Shown here one piece after another: positions 1 to 10,965 of a stretch of 64,000 bases of DNA. The position numbers and the translations under genes were made by a program. The notes beneath the pieces are model-generated. The model saw nothing but the letters and a program-made list of their open reading frames with translations, made no database searches and was not told the origin of the DNA. Origin of the DNA: Streptomyces tagetis (GTDB taxonomy: Bacteria; Actinomycetota; Actinomycetes; Streptomycetales; Streptomycetaceae); assembly GCF_018069565.1 (NCBI RefSeq), contig NZ_JAGPNL010000001.1, positions 248,001 to 312,000 of the forward strand, in the 5' to 3' direction. Positions within the stretch are counted from its first letter, which is position 1; every line of letters starts with the position of its first letter.

Positions 1-1599
1 GACGATGGTGCCCTGCATGGGGGAGGCGAGGGTGTCGCCGGAGGCGGCGGGGCCGGACTTCTTCGCGGCGCGGCGTTTGGGTTTGGCGCCGGCGGCGAGG
101 CCGGTGCGGGCCAGGGACATGCCCAGGGAGACGGGCAGGGAGACTTCCAGGCGTTTGCCGCCGACTTCGACGACGACGGTCTCGCGGCCGGATTCGTCGT
201 CGGTGTCGGTGTCGGCGGGGGTGGTGAAGGGCGGGATCGTGTTGGTGAACTCGGTCTCGATCCACCGGGTGTGGACGGTGAAGGGGCTGGTGGTGCCGGT
301 GAGTTCGGGGGCGAAGGCGGGGTCGCGGACGACGGCGCGGTGGAAGGGGATGGCGGTGGCCATGCCTTCGATGTGGAATTCGTCCAGGGCGCGGGCGGCG
401 CGTTGGAGGGCTTCTTCGCGGGTGCGGCCGGTGACGATGAGTTTGGCGAGGAGGGAGTCCCAGGCGGGGCCGATGACGGAGCCGGATTCGACGCCGGCGT
501 CGAGGCGGACGCCGGGGCCGGTGGGCGGGGCGAAGCGGGTGACGGTGCCGGGGGCGGGCAGGAAGCCGCGGCCGGGGTCCTCGCCGTTGATGCGGAACTC
601 GAAGGAGTGTCCGCGCAGGGCGGGGTCGCTGTAGCCGAGGGGTTCGCCGTCGGCGATGCGGAACATCTCGCGCACCAGGTCGATGCCGGCGACTTCCTCG
701 GTGACGGGGTGTTCGACCTGGAGGCGGGTGTTGACTTCCAGGAAGGAGATGGTGCCGTCGGCTCCGACGAGGAATTCGACGGTGCCGGCGCCGACGTAGC
801 CGGCTTCCTTGAGGATCGCCTTGGACGCCGAGTACAACTGCTCCACCTGCGCGTCGGAGAGGAACGGCGCGGGGGCTTCCTCGACGAGTTTCTGGTGGCG
901 GCGCTGGAGGGAGCAGTCGCGGGTGGAGACGACGACCACGTTGCCGTGGGTGTCGGCCAGGCACTGGGTCTCGACGTGGCGGGGCTTGTCGAGGTAGCGC
1001 TCGACGAAGCATTCACCGCGGCCGAAGGCGGCCACCGCCTCGCGCACCGCCGAGTCGTACAGTTCGGGGACCTCTTCGAGGGTGCGGGCGACCTTCAGGC
1101 CACGCCCGCCGCCGCCGAACGCGGCCTTGATGGCGATGGGCAGGCCGTGTTCCCGGGCGAAGGCGACGACCTCGTCGGCGCCGGAGACCGGGTCGGGGGT
1201 GCCGGCGACGAGGGGGGCGCCGGCCCGCTGGGCGATGTGCCGGGCGGCGACTTTGTCGCCCAGGTCCCGGATCGCCTGCGGCGGCGGACCGATCCAGATC
1301 AGCCCCGCATCCAGCACGGCCTGCGCGAAATCAGCGTTCTCGGAGAGAAAACCGTAACCGGGATGGACCGCGTCCGCACCGGACTCCGACGCCGCCCGCA
1401 ACACCTTCCCCATATCCAGATAACTCGTCGCGGGCGTGTCACCACCCAAAGCGAACGCCTCATCAGCAGCACGAACATGCAGAGCATCCCGATCCGGGTC
1501 CGCATACACCGCGACACTCGCGATGCCGGCATCCCGACACGCCCGAGCCACGCGGACAGCGATTTCGCCACGGTTGGCGATGAGCACCTTGGTCAGCAT
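1..1599 (-). CDS. Acyl-CoA (propionyl-CoA type) carboxylase alpha chain, 3' end cut by window edge
   Basis: Biotin carboxylase plus biotin carrier chain of an acyl-CoA carboxylase. It carboxylates biotin with ATP and bicarbonate for transfer to the acyl-CoA by the beta chain encoded upstream. The ATG at 1599 gives [17 protein letters not shown], the classic biotin carboxylase N-terminus. Translation continues through the [13 protein letters not shown] and [14 protein letters not shown] motifs of the ATP-grasp domain and a linker. It leaves the window at residue 533 inside the carrier domain (SPMQGTIV), just before the expected AMKM biotinylation site. The start overlaps the stop of the B12-binding subunit gene by 7 bases (ATGCTGA), so translation is probably coupled. 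Acyl-CoA specificity lies mainly in the beta chain; propionyl-CoA is inferred from the mutase neighbours. Confidence 0.92.
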   Translation of the reverse strand, partial: MLTKVLIANRGEIAVRVARACRDAGIASVAVYADPDRDALHVRAADEAFALGGDTPATSYLDMGKVLRAASESGADAVHPGYGFLSENADFAQAVLDAGLIWIGPPPQAIRDLGDKVAARHIAQRAGAPLVAGTPDPVSGADEVVAFAREHGLPIAIKAAFGGGGRGLKVARTLEEVPELYDSAVREAVAAFGRGECFVERYLDKPRHVETQCLADTHGNVVVVSTRDCSLQRRHQKLVEEAPAPFLSDAQVEQLYSASKAILKEAGYVGAGTVEFLVGADGTISFLEVNTRLQVEHPVTEEVAGIDLVREMFRIADGEPLGYSDPALRGHSFEFRINGEDPGRGFLPAPGTVTRFAPPTGPGVRLDAGVESGSVIGPAWDSLLAKLIVTGRTREEALQRAARALDEFHIEGMATAIPFHRAVVRDPAFAPELTGTTSPFTVHTRWIETEFTNTIPPFTTPADTDTDDESGRETVVVEVGGKRLEVSLPVSLGMSLARTGLAAGAKPKRRAAKKSGPAASGDTLASPMQGTIV

Positions 1600-2057
1600 G
1601 CCGCCCCCTGGGCGTCCGCCAGTTCGGCCCGGAACCGGTCGACCGTCTCGACGATGCCGCTGATGTCCGCGCCCGGGGTGAACACCGCGTCGACACCCAT
1701 CGCTTCGAGCAGGCGGACATCGGCGTCCGGGATGATGCCGCCGACCAGGATGCGGACGTCGCTCGCGTCCTCCCGCGCCAGCAGTTCGCGTACGCGCTCC
1801 ACGATCGTCAGATGGGCGCCCGAGAGTACGGAGAGGCCCAGGACGGGCGCGTCCTCGGCGATGACCGTGGCGACGATCTGCTCCGGGGTCTGGTGCAGAC
1901 CGGTGTAGATCACCTCGTGGCCGGCGTCGCGCAGCGCGCGGGCGATGACCTTGGCGCCGCGGTCGTGACCGTCGAGTCCCGGCTTGGCGATCACCACGCG
2001 CAGCCGGGACGACGCTGCCACGCCGCCGAGATCGGCGCGCTGTCGCAGGGCGTTCAT
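1593..2057 (-). CDS. Stand-alone B12-binding subunit of methylmalonyl-CoA mutase
   Basis: A 154-residue protein consisting of one cobalamin-binding Rossmann domain, the C-terminal module normally fused to the mutase catalytic barrel. Visible motifs are [11 protein letters not shown] (the DxHxxG loop whose His is the lower ligand to cobalt), GLSVLSGAH and GGIIPDAD, in the family order. The start was chosen at the ATG at 2057, seven bases after GGAG. A longer reading exists upstream but has no carboxylase- or mutase-like sequence. It lies between the epsilon subunit gene and the biotin carboxylase gene and overlaps the latter, so the catalytic chain (3909-5495) and its B12 subunit are separated by the carboxylase beta and epsilon genes. 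Confidence 0.9.
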   Translation of the reverse strand: MNALRQRADLGGVAASSRLRVVIAKPGLDGHDRGAKVIARALRDAGHEVIYTGLHQTPEQIVATVIAEDAPVLGLSVLSGAHLTIVERVRELLAREDASDVRILVGGIIPDADVRLLEAMGVDAVFTPGADISGIVETVDRFRAELADAQGAAC

Positions 2058-2077
2058 CGATTTCTCCGATCGGAAGT

Positions 2078-2272
2078 TCACTGGGGGAGGGCCGAGGCGA
2101 GCCAGCCGCCGGGGCCGTGGCCGGGCGGCGTGCGCAGGAGGCGGCGGGGTGACGCCCAGGAGGTGGTGGGGCGGGGCGCCGGTCCGGGGCCCGGGGTGGT
2201 GGCGGCGGACAACAGCGCTACCACCGCGGCGAGTTCTTCGGGGGTGGGGTTGCCCCGTACGACTTTGATCAC
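2078..2272 (-). CDS. Acyl-CoA carboxylase epsilon subunit
   Basis: A 64-residue protein beginning [23 protein letters not shown], which is the N-terminal signature of actinobacterial acyl-CoA carboxylase epsilon subunits. These small proteins bridge and stabilise the alpha-beta holoenzyme in Streptomyces and Mycobacterium. The rest is Pro/Arg-rich with a conserved [13 protein letters not shown] tail. It sits directly downstream of the beta-chain gene in the same direction, the usual arrangement. Confidence 0.85.
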   Translation of the reverse strand: MIKVVRGNPTPEELAAVVALLSAATTPGPGPAPRPTTSWASPRRLLRTPPGHGPGGWLASALPQ

Positions 2273-2299
2273 GGTGGCTCCTGGGGGGTGGAGGTGTGG

Positions 2300-3892
2300 T
2301 CAGAGGGGGATGTTGCCGTGTTTTTTCGGGGGGAGGGTTTCGCGTTTGGTGCGGAGTTGGCGGAGTCCTTGGGTGATGTGGCGGCGGGTGTCGCTGGGCA
2401 TGATGACGGCGTCGATGTAGCCGCGTTCGGCGGCGGTGTAGGGGTTGAGGAGGGCGTCTTCGTATTCGCGCATCAGGCGGGTGCGGGTGGCTTCGATGTC
2501 GTCGGCCGCGGTTTCGGTGAGGGTGCGGCGGTGGAGGATGTTGACGGCTCCCTGGGCGCCCATGACGGCGATCTGGGCGGTGGGCCAGGCGAGGTTGAGG
2601 TCGGCGCCGAGGTGTTTGGAGCCCATCACGTCGTAGGCGCCGCCGAATGCCTTGCGGGTGATGACGGTGATGAGGGGGACGGTGGCTTCGGCGTAGGCGA
2701 AGATCAGTTTGGCGCCGCGGCGGATGATGCCGTCGTGTTCCTGGCCGACTCCGGGCAGGAAGCCGGGGACGTCGACGAAGGTGAGGACGGGGACGTTGAA
2801 CGCGTCGCAGGTCCGTACGAAGCGTGCCGCTTTTTCGGAGGCGGTGATGTCGAGGCAGCCGGCGAACTGCAGGGGCTGGTTGGCGACCACGCCGACGGGG
2901 CGGCCTTCGACGCGGCCGAAGCCGGTGAGGATGTTCGGGGCGAACAGGGCCTGGGTTTCCAGGAACTCGGCGTCGTCCAGGACGTGTTCGATGACGGTGT
3001 GCATGTCGTAGGGCTGGTTGGCGCTGTCGGGGACGATGACGTCGAGTTCGCGGTCCTCGTCGCTGACGGTGAGGTCGGCTTCCTCGGGGAAGGCGGGCGG
3101 TTCGGACAGGTTGTTCGACGGCAGGTAGGACAGGAGCTGTTTGACGTAGTCGATGGCGTCCTTCTCGTCGCCGGCCATGTGGTGGGCGACGCCGGAGGCG
3201 GTGTTGTGGGTGCGGGCGCCGCCCAGTTCCTCGAAGCCGACGTCCTCGCCGGTGACGGTCTTGATGACGTCGGGGCCGGTGATGAACATGTGGGAGGTCC
3301 GGTCGACCATGACGGTGAAGTCGGTGATCGCCGGCGAGTAGACGGCGCCTCCGGCACACGGGCCCACCACCAGGCTGATCTGCGGGATCACCCCCGAGGC
3401 GTGCGTGTTGCGGCGGAAGATCTCCCCGTAGGCCCCCAGCGAGGCGACGCCTTCCTGGATACGGGCACCGCCGGAGTCGTTGATCCCGATGACGGGGCAG
3501 CCCGTCTTCAGCGCGAAGTCCATCACCTTGACGATCTTCTGCCCGTAGACCTCGCCCAGCGCGCCCCCGAACACGGTGAAGTCCTGCGAGAACACCGCCA
3601 CCGGCCGCCCGTCCACCGTGCCGTACCCGGTCACGACACCGTCCCCGTAGGGCCGGTTGTGCTCCAGGCCGAAGCTGGTGGAACGGTGCCGGGCGAACTC
3701 GTCCAGCTCCACGAACGAGCCCTCGTCCACCAGCAACGCGATCCGCTCCCGCGCCGTCAGCTTCCCCTTCGCGTGCTGCTTCTCCACCGCACGAGCGGAC
3801 CCCGCATGCGTCGCCTCCCCGATACGACGCCTCAAATCCGCGAGCTTGCCCGCGGTCGTACGCATGTCGATCTCGTTCACTGACTGCTCCAC
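2300..3892 (-). CDS. pccB: Propionyl-CoA carboxylase beta (carboxyltransferase) chain
   Basis: A 530-residue carboxyltransferase chain that moves the carboxyl group from biotin to an acyl-CoA; the expected product here is methylmalonyl-CoA. The sequence starts [20 protein letters not shown] and carries the family blocks [33 protein letters not shown], a [12 protein letters not shown] oxyanion loop in the N-half and [10 protein letters not shown] plus [11 protein letters not shown] in the C-half, at the usual length for PccB/AccB. It is followed by the epsilon gene 27 bases downstream. Assignment to propionyl-CoA rather than acetyl-CoA rests on similarity to actinobacterial PccB and on the adjacent mutase, not on a substrate residue that can be proved here. 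Confidence 0.88.
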   Translation of the reverse strand: MEQSVNEIDMRTTAGKLADLRRRIGEATHAGSARAVEKQHAKGKLTARERIALLVDEGSFVELDEFARHRSTSFGLEHNRPYGDGVVTGYGTVDGRPVAVFSQDFTVFGGALGEVYGQKIVKVMDFALKTGCPVIGINDSGGARIQEGVASLGAYGEIFRRNTHASGVIPQISLVVGPCAGGAVYSPAITDFTVMVDRTSHMFITGPDVIKTVTGEDVGFEELGGARTHNTASGVAHHMAGDEKDAIDYVKQLLSYLPSNNLSEPPAFPEEADLTVSDEDRELDVIVPDSANQPYDMHTVIEHVLDDAEFLETQALFAPNILTGFGRVEGRPVGVVANQPLQFAGCLDITASEKAARFVRTCDAFNVPVLTFVDVPGFLPGVGQEHDGIIRRGAKLIFAYAEATVPLITVITRKAFGGAYDVMGSKHLGADLNLAWPTAQIAVMGAQGAVNILHRRTLTETAADDIEATRTRLMREYEDALLNPYTAAERGYIDAVIMPSDTRRHITQGLRQLRTKRETLPPKKHGNIPL

Positions 3893-3908
3893 CCCAGGGC
3901 TTGTTCGG

Positions 3909-5495
<1,587 letters not shown>

Positions 5496-5530
5496 GCCCG
5501 ACCTCCTCTGGTACCGAATCTCCCTCGAAC

Positions 5531-5543
5531 GGTACTCAGTACC
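5531..5543. promoter_or_regulatory. Candidate TetR operator in the mutase/TetR divergent promoter region
   Basis: The palindrome GGTACTCAGTACC (6-bp arms around one base) lies in the 100-base gap between the divergent mutase and TetR genes. A second GGTACC occurs 16 bases upstream at 5510-5515. This is the expected place for a local TetR-family repressor to bind and control both directions. The binding itself is inferred. Confidence 0.5.
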
Positions 5544-5595
5544 ATGGTCGTGGGCAAGTGGTCTCCGCCACCGCGACAGGGGAGGATGGGCGGTC

Positions 5596-6270
5596 ATGAG
5601 CAAGTCACCCGCGCGCATCCGGCTGGCGGATGCCGCCTTCGCGCTCTTCGACGAGCGCGGATACGAGCAGACGACCGTGGACGACATCGCCGAGAGGGCC
5701 GGCGTAGGACGGACGACGTTCTTCCGGAACTACCGGTCCAAGGAAGCCGTGATCTTCCCCGACCACGACCGGCTGCTCGACCTGATCAGGGACCGGCTGG
5801 CCACCTCCAGCCACAGCACCGCCCTCGTCGCCGTCTCGGACGCGGTCCGCCTGGTCCTGCTGCACTACATCGACGAGGGCGACCTCGCCCGTCGGCGCTA
5901 CGGGCTCACCAGCAAGGTGCCCGCCCTGCGGGACCGCGAGATCGCCAGCGTGGCGCGCTACCAGCGGCTGTTCCGCGAGTTCATCGCGGAGTGGATGGGA
6001 GACCCGACCGCGTCGGCCTCGCTGCGGGCCGAGTTGATGGCCGCGGCCGTGGTGGCGGCCCACAACCACGTCCTGCGCCGCTGGCTGCGGGGCGAGTCCC
6101 GCGACCCGGTGGCGGAGGTGGACGAGGCGATGCGCGAGGTCCTCGCGCTCTTCCCGGTGCGCTCGCCGGGGGACGGGTCCGCGGAGGCCGGGACGACGAT
6201 CGTCGCCTTCCGCAGCGCGCGGGACCTCGACGCGCTCCTGCCCGAGCTGCGGCGACTCGTCGAGCCGTAG
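5596..6270 (+). CDS. TetR/AcrR family transcriptional regulator
   Basis: A 224-residue regulator with an N-terminal helix-turn-helix ([40 protein letters not shown], residues about 10-50) and a helical ligand-binding domain. The ATG at 5596 follows GGGGAGGATG; upstream in-frame codons cross the operator region and were rejected. It is transcribed divergently from the mutase-carboxylase genes and probably represses them, with an acyl-CoA as a reasonable but unproved effector. The palindrome at 5531-5543 is the likely operator. Confidence 0.85.
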   Translation: MSKSPARIRLADAAFALFDERGYEQTTVDDIAERAGVGRTTFFRNYRSKEAVIFPDHDRLLDLIRDRLATSSHSTALVAVSDAVRLVLLHYIDEGDLARRRYGLTSKVPALRDREIASVARYQRLFREFIAEWMGDPTASASLRAELMAAAVVAAHNHVLRRWLRGESRDPVAEVDEAMREVLALFPVRSPGDGSAEAGTTIVAFRSARDLDALLPELRRLVEP

Positions 6271-6342
6271 GGGGGTACGGGGGGCCGCCCTCGCATCCTG
6301 CCCGGTGCATCCTGTCCGGCACGGCCCCCGCGTCCCCGCCCG

Positions 6343-7374
6343 TCACTCCCGGGACGCGCCCTGAGGGGCCAGCACGATGTCGAAGCGGGCGCGGCTCCAC
6401 GCCTGGTCGCCCAGGTCGCGGCCGTCCGGCGCCGGGGTGCCGGGGGCCTGCGGGGCGAAGCGGCGGATCAGGGAGTCCTTGACGCCGAAGACCGAGTCGC
6501 CCGCCTCCAGTTGGGGGTCGCCCTCGACGAAGATGTGGGTGACCAGCGTGCGGTGGCCCGGGGCGCTCACCATGAAGTGCAGGTGCGCCGCGCGCATGGG
6601 TGACCGTCCGACGGCGTCCAGCAGCGCGCCGACCGGACCGTCGTGCGGGATGGGGTACGGCGTCGGGGTCAGGCCCCAGAAGCGGTACGCGCCCTCGTCG
6701 TCGCTGAAGAGGTGGGCCCGCCCGGCCACCCGGCCGTCGGTGTACTGCACGTCGTAGTAGCCGTCGGCGTCCGCCTCCCAGACCTCGATGCGGGCGCCGG
6801 GCAGGGGCACGCCGTCGGTGTCGGTGACCGTGCCCTCGATCCAGCACGGCTCCCCGGCCGCGCCGCCGGCGATGTCGCCGCCGAGCGCGATCCGCGGGGC
6901 GTCCTCGACGAAGAACGGGCCGAAGACGGTGGCCTCGGTGGCGTTGCCGTACGCCTCGTTGTTGACGGCGATGGTCTGCATCGAGGCGCCGAGCACGTCG
7001 GAGAGGAGGATGAACTCCTGGCGCCGGTCGTCGGTGATGTGGCCGGCCTCGGTGAGGAAGCGGATCGCGGCCTCCCACTCCGCCTCGGTCAGCCGGACGT
7101 CCCGGATGAAGGCGTGCAGATGCCGGACGAGCGAGCACATCAGCTCGGCGAGCCGGGGATCGGGGCACGGGTCGAAGGCGGCGACGACCCGGTCGACCAG
7201 CTCCTGTTCGCGGGCGGCCTGCAAGGCGGGCTGCCGTACTGGCTGCCGTACCGGCTCCTGTGCTGACTGCCGTACGGAGTGCCGTCCCGGCTGCGGGGCG
7301 GGCTGCCGCGCGGGGTCCCCGGCGGGGACCGGCGCCGGCATGGCGCGGGCGGACGGTGCGGGGGCGTCGGTCAT
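6343..7374 (-). CDS. Intradiol ring-cleavage dioxygenase, hydroxyquinol 1,2-dioxygenase type
   Basis: A 343-residue non-heme Fe(III) dioxygenase. The iron ligands are visible: Tyr in DGYYDVQY (around residue 208), Tyr in [10 protein letters not shown] (around 241) and two His in RAAHLHF (around 265 and 267). The blocks [31 protein letters not shown] and [10 protein letters not shown] are those of hydroxyquinol 1,2-dioxygenases rather than catechol enzymes. The expected product from hydroxyquinol is maleylacetate, and a maleylacetate reductase is encoded at 15764-16825. The first 55 residues are an unusual Gln/Pro/Arg repeat extension. The start is two bases after the stop of the GntR gene, so the pair is probably cotranslated. 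Confidence 0.85.
   Translation of the reverse strand: MTDAPAPSARAMPAPVPAGDPARQPAPQPGRHSVRQSAQEPVRQPVRQPALQAAREQELVDRVVAAFDPCPDPRLAELMCSLVRHLHAFIRDVRLTEAEWEAAIRFLTEAGHITDDRRQEFILLSDVLGASMQTIAVNNEAYGNATEATVFGPFFVEDAPRIALGGDIAGGAAGEPCWIEGTVTDTDGVPLPGARIEVWEADADGYYDVQYTDGRVAGRAHLFSDDEGAYRFWGLTPTPYPIPHDGPVGALLDAVGRSPMRAAHLHFMVSAPGHRTLVTHIFVEGDPQLEAGDSVFGVKDSLIRRFAPQAPGTPAPDGRDLGDQAWSRARFDIVLAPQGASRE
7219..7314 (-). repeat. Degenerate RQP/VRQ-coding repeats in the dioxygenase N-terminus
   Basis: Codons for about residues 21-52 of the dioxygenase are built from imperfect short copies of a GTACGGCAG-like unit (reverse strand), giving [27 protein letters not shown]. The conserved enzyme fold starts only after this stretch, so it looks like slippage-expanded, low-complexity sequence. 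Confidence 0.55.
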
Positions 7375-7376
7375 GG

Positions 7377-8072
7377 CTACTCCGGACGTGAGTCGGCGGT
7401 GGCCCGGTGCTGCGCTTCGAGCAGCACCTCGGTGGTCCTGGTGATGTGGTCGGCGAGTGCCTGCCGGGCGCCCTCGACGTCCCGCTCGACCGAGAGCCTG
7501 GCGATCTCCGCGTGCTCGGCGTCGCGCATCCGCAGTTGCTCCGTGCTCCGCACGGACCAGCACCGGTAGACCTCGCTGACGTCGCGCAGCCGGTCGGCGA
7601 CCTCGCGCAGCCGCGCGTTCGGGCAGCCGTCGAGCAGTACGCGGTGGAAACGGCGGTGCGCCTCCATCCAGTCGGCGTTCATCGCGCCGTCGGCGTGCAG
7701 CGTGGAGAGCTGGGTCAGCCGGTAGTGCGCGGCGACCACCGACGCCTCCCAGTCCAGGTCGGCGGCCCTGATCGACTGGGCCAGCACCTGGGTCTCGATC
7801 GCCACCCGGGCCTCCGTGAGGTGTTCGAGGTCGGTGACGCTGACCTCGACGACCCGGTAGCCGAGCTGCGGCTGCGCCGTGGCCAGGCCCTGCTCCACGA
7901 GGCGGGGCAGCGCCTCGCGGAGCACGCCGGTACTGGCGTCGTAGCGGGCGGACAGCTCGGCGAAGCCCAGGGTCGAGCCCGGCGCCAAGCGTCCGTTGAG
8001 GATGTCCTCGCGTAGTGCGGTCAGCACCACCTGGCCCCTCGTGGGGCGTCTGTCTTCGGCTCGTCGTGACAC
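7377..8072 (-). CDS. GntR family regulator (FadR/FCD type)
   Basis: A regulator of about 231 residues. An N-terminal winged helix ([46 protein letters not shown]) is followed by an all-helical FCD-type domain ([19 protein letters not shown] ... [12 protein letters not shown] ... [12 protein letters not shown]). The GTG start at 8072 puts the helix-turn-helix at a normal position, but no strong ribosome binding site is visible and other upstream starts are possible. It is divergent from the ABC importer operon and cotranscribed with the hydroxyquinol dioxygenase, so it likely controls the aromatic locus in response to a substrate or intermediate. Confidence 0.8.
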   Translation of the reverse strand: MSRRAEDRRPTRGQVVLTALREDILNGRLAPGSTLGFAELSARYDASTGVLREALPRLVEQGLATAQPQLGYRVVEVSVTDLEHLTEARVAIETQVLAQSIRAADLDWEASVVAAHYRLTQLSTLHADGAMNADWMEAHRRFHRVLLDGCPNARLREVADRLRDVSEVYRCWSVRSTEQLRMRDAEHAEIARLSVERDVEGARQALADHITRTTEVLLEAQHRATADSRPE

Positions 8073-8134
8073 CCGGACAGCGTAACCCAAGGATCGCTCA
8101 GCTTTCGGACTTTCTTGCAGAATGACGATGACCC

Positions 8135-8163
8135 TTGACGTTTTCGAAAATTGGGGCTGTGCT
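8135..8163 (+). promoter_or_regulatory. Candidate promoter and GntR operator of the importer operon
   Basis: A -35-like TTGACG (8135-8140) is immediately followed by the perfect palindrome TTTTCGAAAA (8141-8150). The -10 (TGTGCT with a 17-base spacer) is poor, so only the -35 and palindrome are convincing. They lie in the 297-base divergent gap between the GntR gene and the importer operon; the rest of that gap shows no gene. Binding by the adjacent GntR protein is inferred. Confidence 0.4.
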
Positions 8164-8369
8164 TGGAGCCGCTCCCCCCGGGGTCGGATGAGCTGAGAGC
8201 GCAGTGGCTCCCACGACACGCCCGTGCACCGCACTCGTGTCCCGCTGCGGCATTGAGGTCCCGGAAGCGCGAGGTGGCGCCGTCCCGTTCCGGGCGCCCT
8301 CACCGCGCACGCCGGGAAGCCACGAGTGGGCCCCGCATCGGGGGTCCGCGACATCAATGAGGAGGCGGC

Positions 8370-9353
8370 GTGTTCGCTGTGACGTTCCGGAGACACCGTG
8401 TGGCCGCGCTGTTCGCGGCGGTGCTGGCCGGTGGGCTGCTGGCCGGGTGCGGGGACTCCGACGGCGGCGGTGGCGGTGCCGCGGCCGAGGAATCGGGCGG
8501 CGTGGTGAAGCTGAAGGTCGGCGTCACCCCGGTCGGCGACTTCGCGCCGCTCTACTACGCGAAGGACAAGGGGATCTTCACCAAGAACGGCCTGGACGTC
8601 ACCATCGACCCCAAGGGCGCCTCCGAGGTTCCCCCGCTGGTGTCCAACAGCTACCAGGCCGTGTCGATGTCCTGGACCACCTTCATCCAGGCCACCGCCC
8701 AGGGCGTCGGGCTGCGCGGCGTCTTCCCCGGCATCGACGGGGCCCCCGACACCCAGACCGGCATCTACGCGATGCCGTCGAGCGGGATCGGCTCCGCGAA
8801 GGACCTGGAGGGCAAGACCGTCGCCGTCAACCAGCCGAAGGCCACCTTCGAGCTGAACTCCCGGGTCGCCCTCAAGGAAGCCGGCGTCGACGTCGACAAG
8901 GTCAAGTTCCAGGTGCTGCCGCTCTCCGTCATGGGCGACGCCCTGGTCTCCGGCAAGGTCGACGCGGCCTACCTGGTCCCGCCCTTCTCCACCCAGGTCC
9001 AGGACAAGGACGCCAAGCTGCTGGTCGATCCGTACGAGAAGACGCTCAAGGGCATGCCGGTCGCCGGGTACGTCATGACCGACACCTTCGTGAAGGAGAA
9101 CCCGAAGGCGGCCAAGGCGTTCGTGGCCGCGCTGACCGAGGCCGCCGACGAACTCAACAAGAACGACTCCTACCGGGACTTCGTCACCACCTACACCAAG
9201 CTCACCCCCGAGCTGGCGCAGCAGGTCCCGAACTACACCTTCCCGACCGCCATCGACGTCGCCAAGCTCCAGGAGGAGGCGGATCTGATGGCGCAGGAAG
9301 GTTTCGCCACCAAGAAGGTCGACATCGCCTCACTGCTCCTGGACGCCCGGTGA
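8370..9353 (+). CDS. ABC transporter substrate-binding lipoprotein (NMT1/SsuA type)
   Basis: A 327-residue secreted lipoprotein. A basic start and hydrophobic stretch end in the lipobox LLAGC, with Cys at about residue 28, followed by a Gly-rich linker. The mature part has the NMT1/SsuA fold: VGVTPVGDFAPLYYAKDKGIFTKNGLDV, then a KDLEGKTVAVNQ block. The GTG at 8370 follows GAGGAGG with a short spacer; a second GTG at 8379 is possible. It is the first gene of an importer operon whose cargo is probably an aromatic acid or related ring compound, judged from the downstream enzymes. Confidence 0.88.
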   Translation: MFAVTFRRHRVAALFAAVLAGGLLAGCGDSDGGGGGAAAEESGGVVKLKVGVTPVGDFAPLYYAKDKGIFTKNGLDVTIDPKGASEVPPLVSNSYQAVSMSWTTFIQATAQGVGLRGVFPGIDGAPDTQTGIYAMPSSGIGSAKDLEGKTVAVNQPKATFELNSRVALKEAGVDVDKVKFQVLPLSVMGDALVSGKVDAAYLVPPFSTQVQDKDAKLLVDPYEKTLKGMPVAGYVMTDTFVKENPKAAKAFVAALTEAADELNKNDSYRDFVTTYTKLTPELAQQVPNYTFPTAIDVAKLQEEADLMAQEGFATKKVDIASLLLDAR

Positions 9354-10204
9354 CCGCCGAGACCACCGGCAGAGCGCTCCCCGCCTCGCCCCCGGCCGAG
9401 GCCGGCGCGCGCGGCGGGGGGACCGCCCGGAAGACCCGGAGACGGACGCTTCCCTGGTGGCGGCAGATCCTCTCCGTCACCGTGACCCTGCTGGTCATCC
9501 AGCTCCTGGGCGTGACCGGCGTGCTCAGCCGCAGCAGTTTCCCGCTGGTCTCCTCGGTCCTCGCCCGGCTGGGCCGCATGACGGCCGACGGCGCGTTCTG
9601 GTCCAGCGTGGGCAGCAGCGTCACCCAGGCCCTGCTCGGGCTGGCGATCGGCACCGCCGTCGCCGTCCCGCTCGGCATCCTGCTCGGCCGGCTGCCCCTG
9701 GCCGAACAGGCGCTGCGGCCGGTCATCGAGTTCCTGCGGCCCATCCCCTCGGTCGCGCTGCTGCCGCTGGTGATCCTCACCGCCGGCATCGGACTGGGCG
9801 GCGCGGTGATCCTCACCGCCCTGTCCAGCCTGTGGCTGGTCCTGGTGCTCACCATCCGCGGTGCCCGCGCCGTCGACCCGGTCGCCGAGCAGACGCTGAT
9901 CTCCTTCGGGGTCCCGAGGTCCGCCCGCGTCCACCGGCTGGTGCTGCCGAGCGCGCTGCCGTTCATCGTGACCGGCGTGCGCGTCGCCGCCTCGGTCTCC
10001 CTGATCGTGGCGATCACCGCCGAACTGCTCGGCGGGATGCCGGGCCTGGGCAAGGACGTCCAGGTCTCCTTGCAGAGCAGCGACAACGTCGGTGTCTACG
10101 CCAGCACGTTCGCGGCCGGCGTGCTCGGTCTGCTGGTGAACCTGCTGATCAAGCCGGCCGAGGACAGGCTGCTGTCCTGGCACGCGTCGAGGAGGTCCGT
10201 ATGA
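9350..10204 (+). CDS. ABC transporter permease 1 (SsuC/TauC type)
   Basis: A 284-residue membrane protein with about six hydrophobic segments and a binding-protein-dependent permease loop (AEQTLISFGVPRSARVHRLVLPSALPFIVTGVRVA, the EAA motif). The GTG start overlaps the stop of the binding-protein gene (GTGA), indicating coupled translation. The cytoplasmic N-terminus is rich in Pro/Arg/Thr. It pairs with the permease encoded next; two different permeases with one ATPase suggest a heterodimeric channel. Confidence 0.86.
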   Translation: MTAETTGRALPASPPAEAGARGGGTARKTRRRTLPWWRQILSVTVTLLVIQLLGVTGVLSRSSFPLVSSVLARLGRMTADGAFWSSVGSSVTQALLGLAIGTAVAVPLGILLGRLPLAEQALRPVIEFLRPIPSVALLPLVILTAGIGLGGAVILTALSSLWLVLVLTIRGARAVDPVAEQTLISFGVPRSARVHRLVLPSALPFIVTGVRVAASVSLIVAITAELLGGMPGLGKDVQVSLQSSDNVGVYASTFAAGVLGLLVNLLIKPAEDRLLSWHASRRSV

Positions 10205-10965
10205 ACCGGCGCCTGTGGGCGATCGCGCTGCCGGTCCTGACCACCGCCGCGGCCGTCGCGCTCTGGTGGACGGCCAGTGCCTCGTCGACCTCGCTCTACT
10301 TCCCCCCGCTGAGCGACATCCTGGAGGCGTTCCGCGCCAACTGGCTCTCCCGGCAACTGACCGACATCGTCGTGCCGAGCCTGTGGCGCGTCGGCCTCGG
10401 AATGGCCCTCGGCACCGCGCTGGGCGTGGCGATCGGCACCCTGATCGGCGCCATCCGCCGCATCGAGTCGTATGTACAGCCGCAGTTGGAGTTCATGCGG
10501 GCGCTTCCGCCGATCCTGGTGATCCCGCCGATGATCCTCGTCCTGGGCACCGGCGACACCATGAAGATCGGGGTCATCGCGGCCTCGGCGCTCTGGCCGG
10601 TGCTGCTGGCCGCCGTCGACGGGGCGCGCTCGGTCGAGCCGGTCCGCGACGACATGGCCCGGGTCTTCGGGCTCGGCCGGTGGGCCCGGTTCCGCTGGGT
10701 CGTCCTGCCCACCGCCGTACCGCACATCTGGGGCGGTGTGCAGGCCGCGATGCCCATCGCCTTCGTCGTCATGATCGCCTCGGAGTACTACTCCAGCACC
10801 AACGGCCTGGGCTACTTCCTCTCGCAGACCTCGACCAGCTTCCGGCTGGCCGACATGTGGTCGGCGATCGTGCTGCTCGGCGTGATCGGCGTCGCCGTGA
10901 ACTCGCTGGTGGCCTACGCGGGCCGTCGGCTCGACAGGAGATTCGGAGAGTACACAGATGGCTGA
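10201..10965 (+). CDS. ABC transporter permease 2 (SsuC/TauC type)
   Basis: A 254-residue permease with five to six hydrophobic segments and the EAA-type loop DDMARVFGLGRWARFRWVVLPTAVPHIWGGVQ. It begins with ATG inside ATGA, overlapping the stop of permease 1, and its stop overlaps the ATPase gene start at 10958. It forms the second half of the importer channel. Confidence 0.86.
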   Translation: MNRRLWAIALPVLTTAAAVALWWTASASSTSLYFPPLSDILEAFRANWLSRQLTDIVVPSLWRVGLGMALGTALGVAIGTLIGAIRRIESYVQPQLEFMRALPPILVIPPMILVLGTGDTMKIGVIAASALWPVLLAAVDGARSVEPVRDDMARVFGLGRWARFRWVVLPTAVPHIWGGVQAAMPIAFVVMIASEYYSSTNGLGYFLSQTSTSFRLADMWSAIVLLGVIGVAVNSLVAYAGRRLDRRFGEYTDG

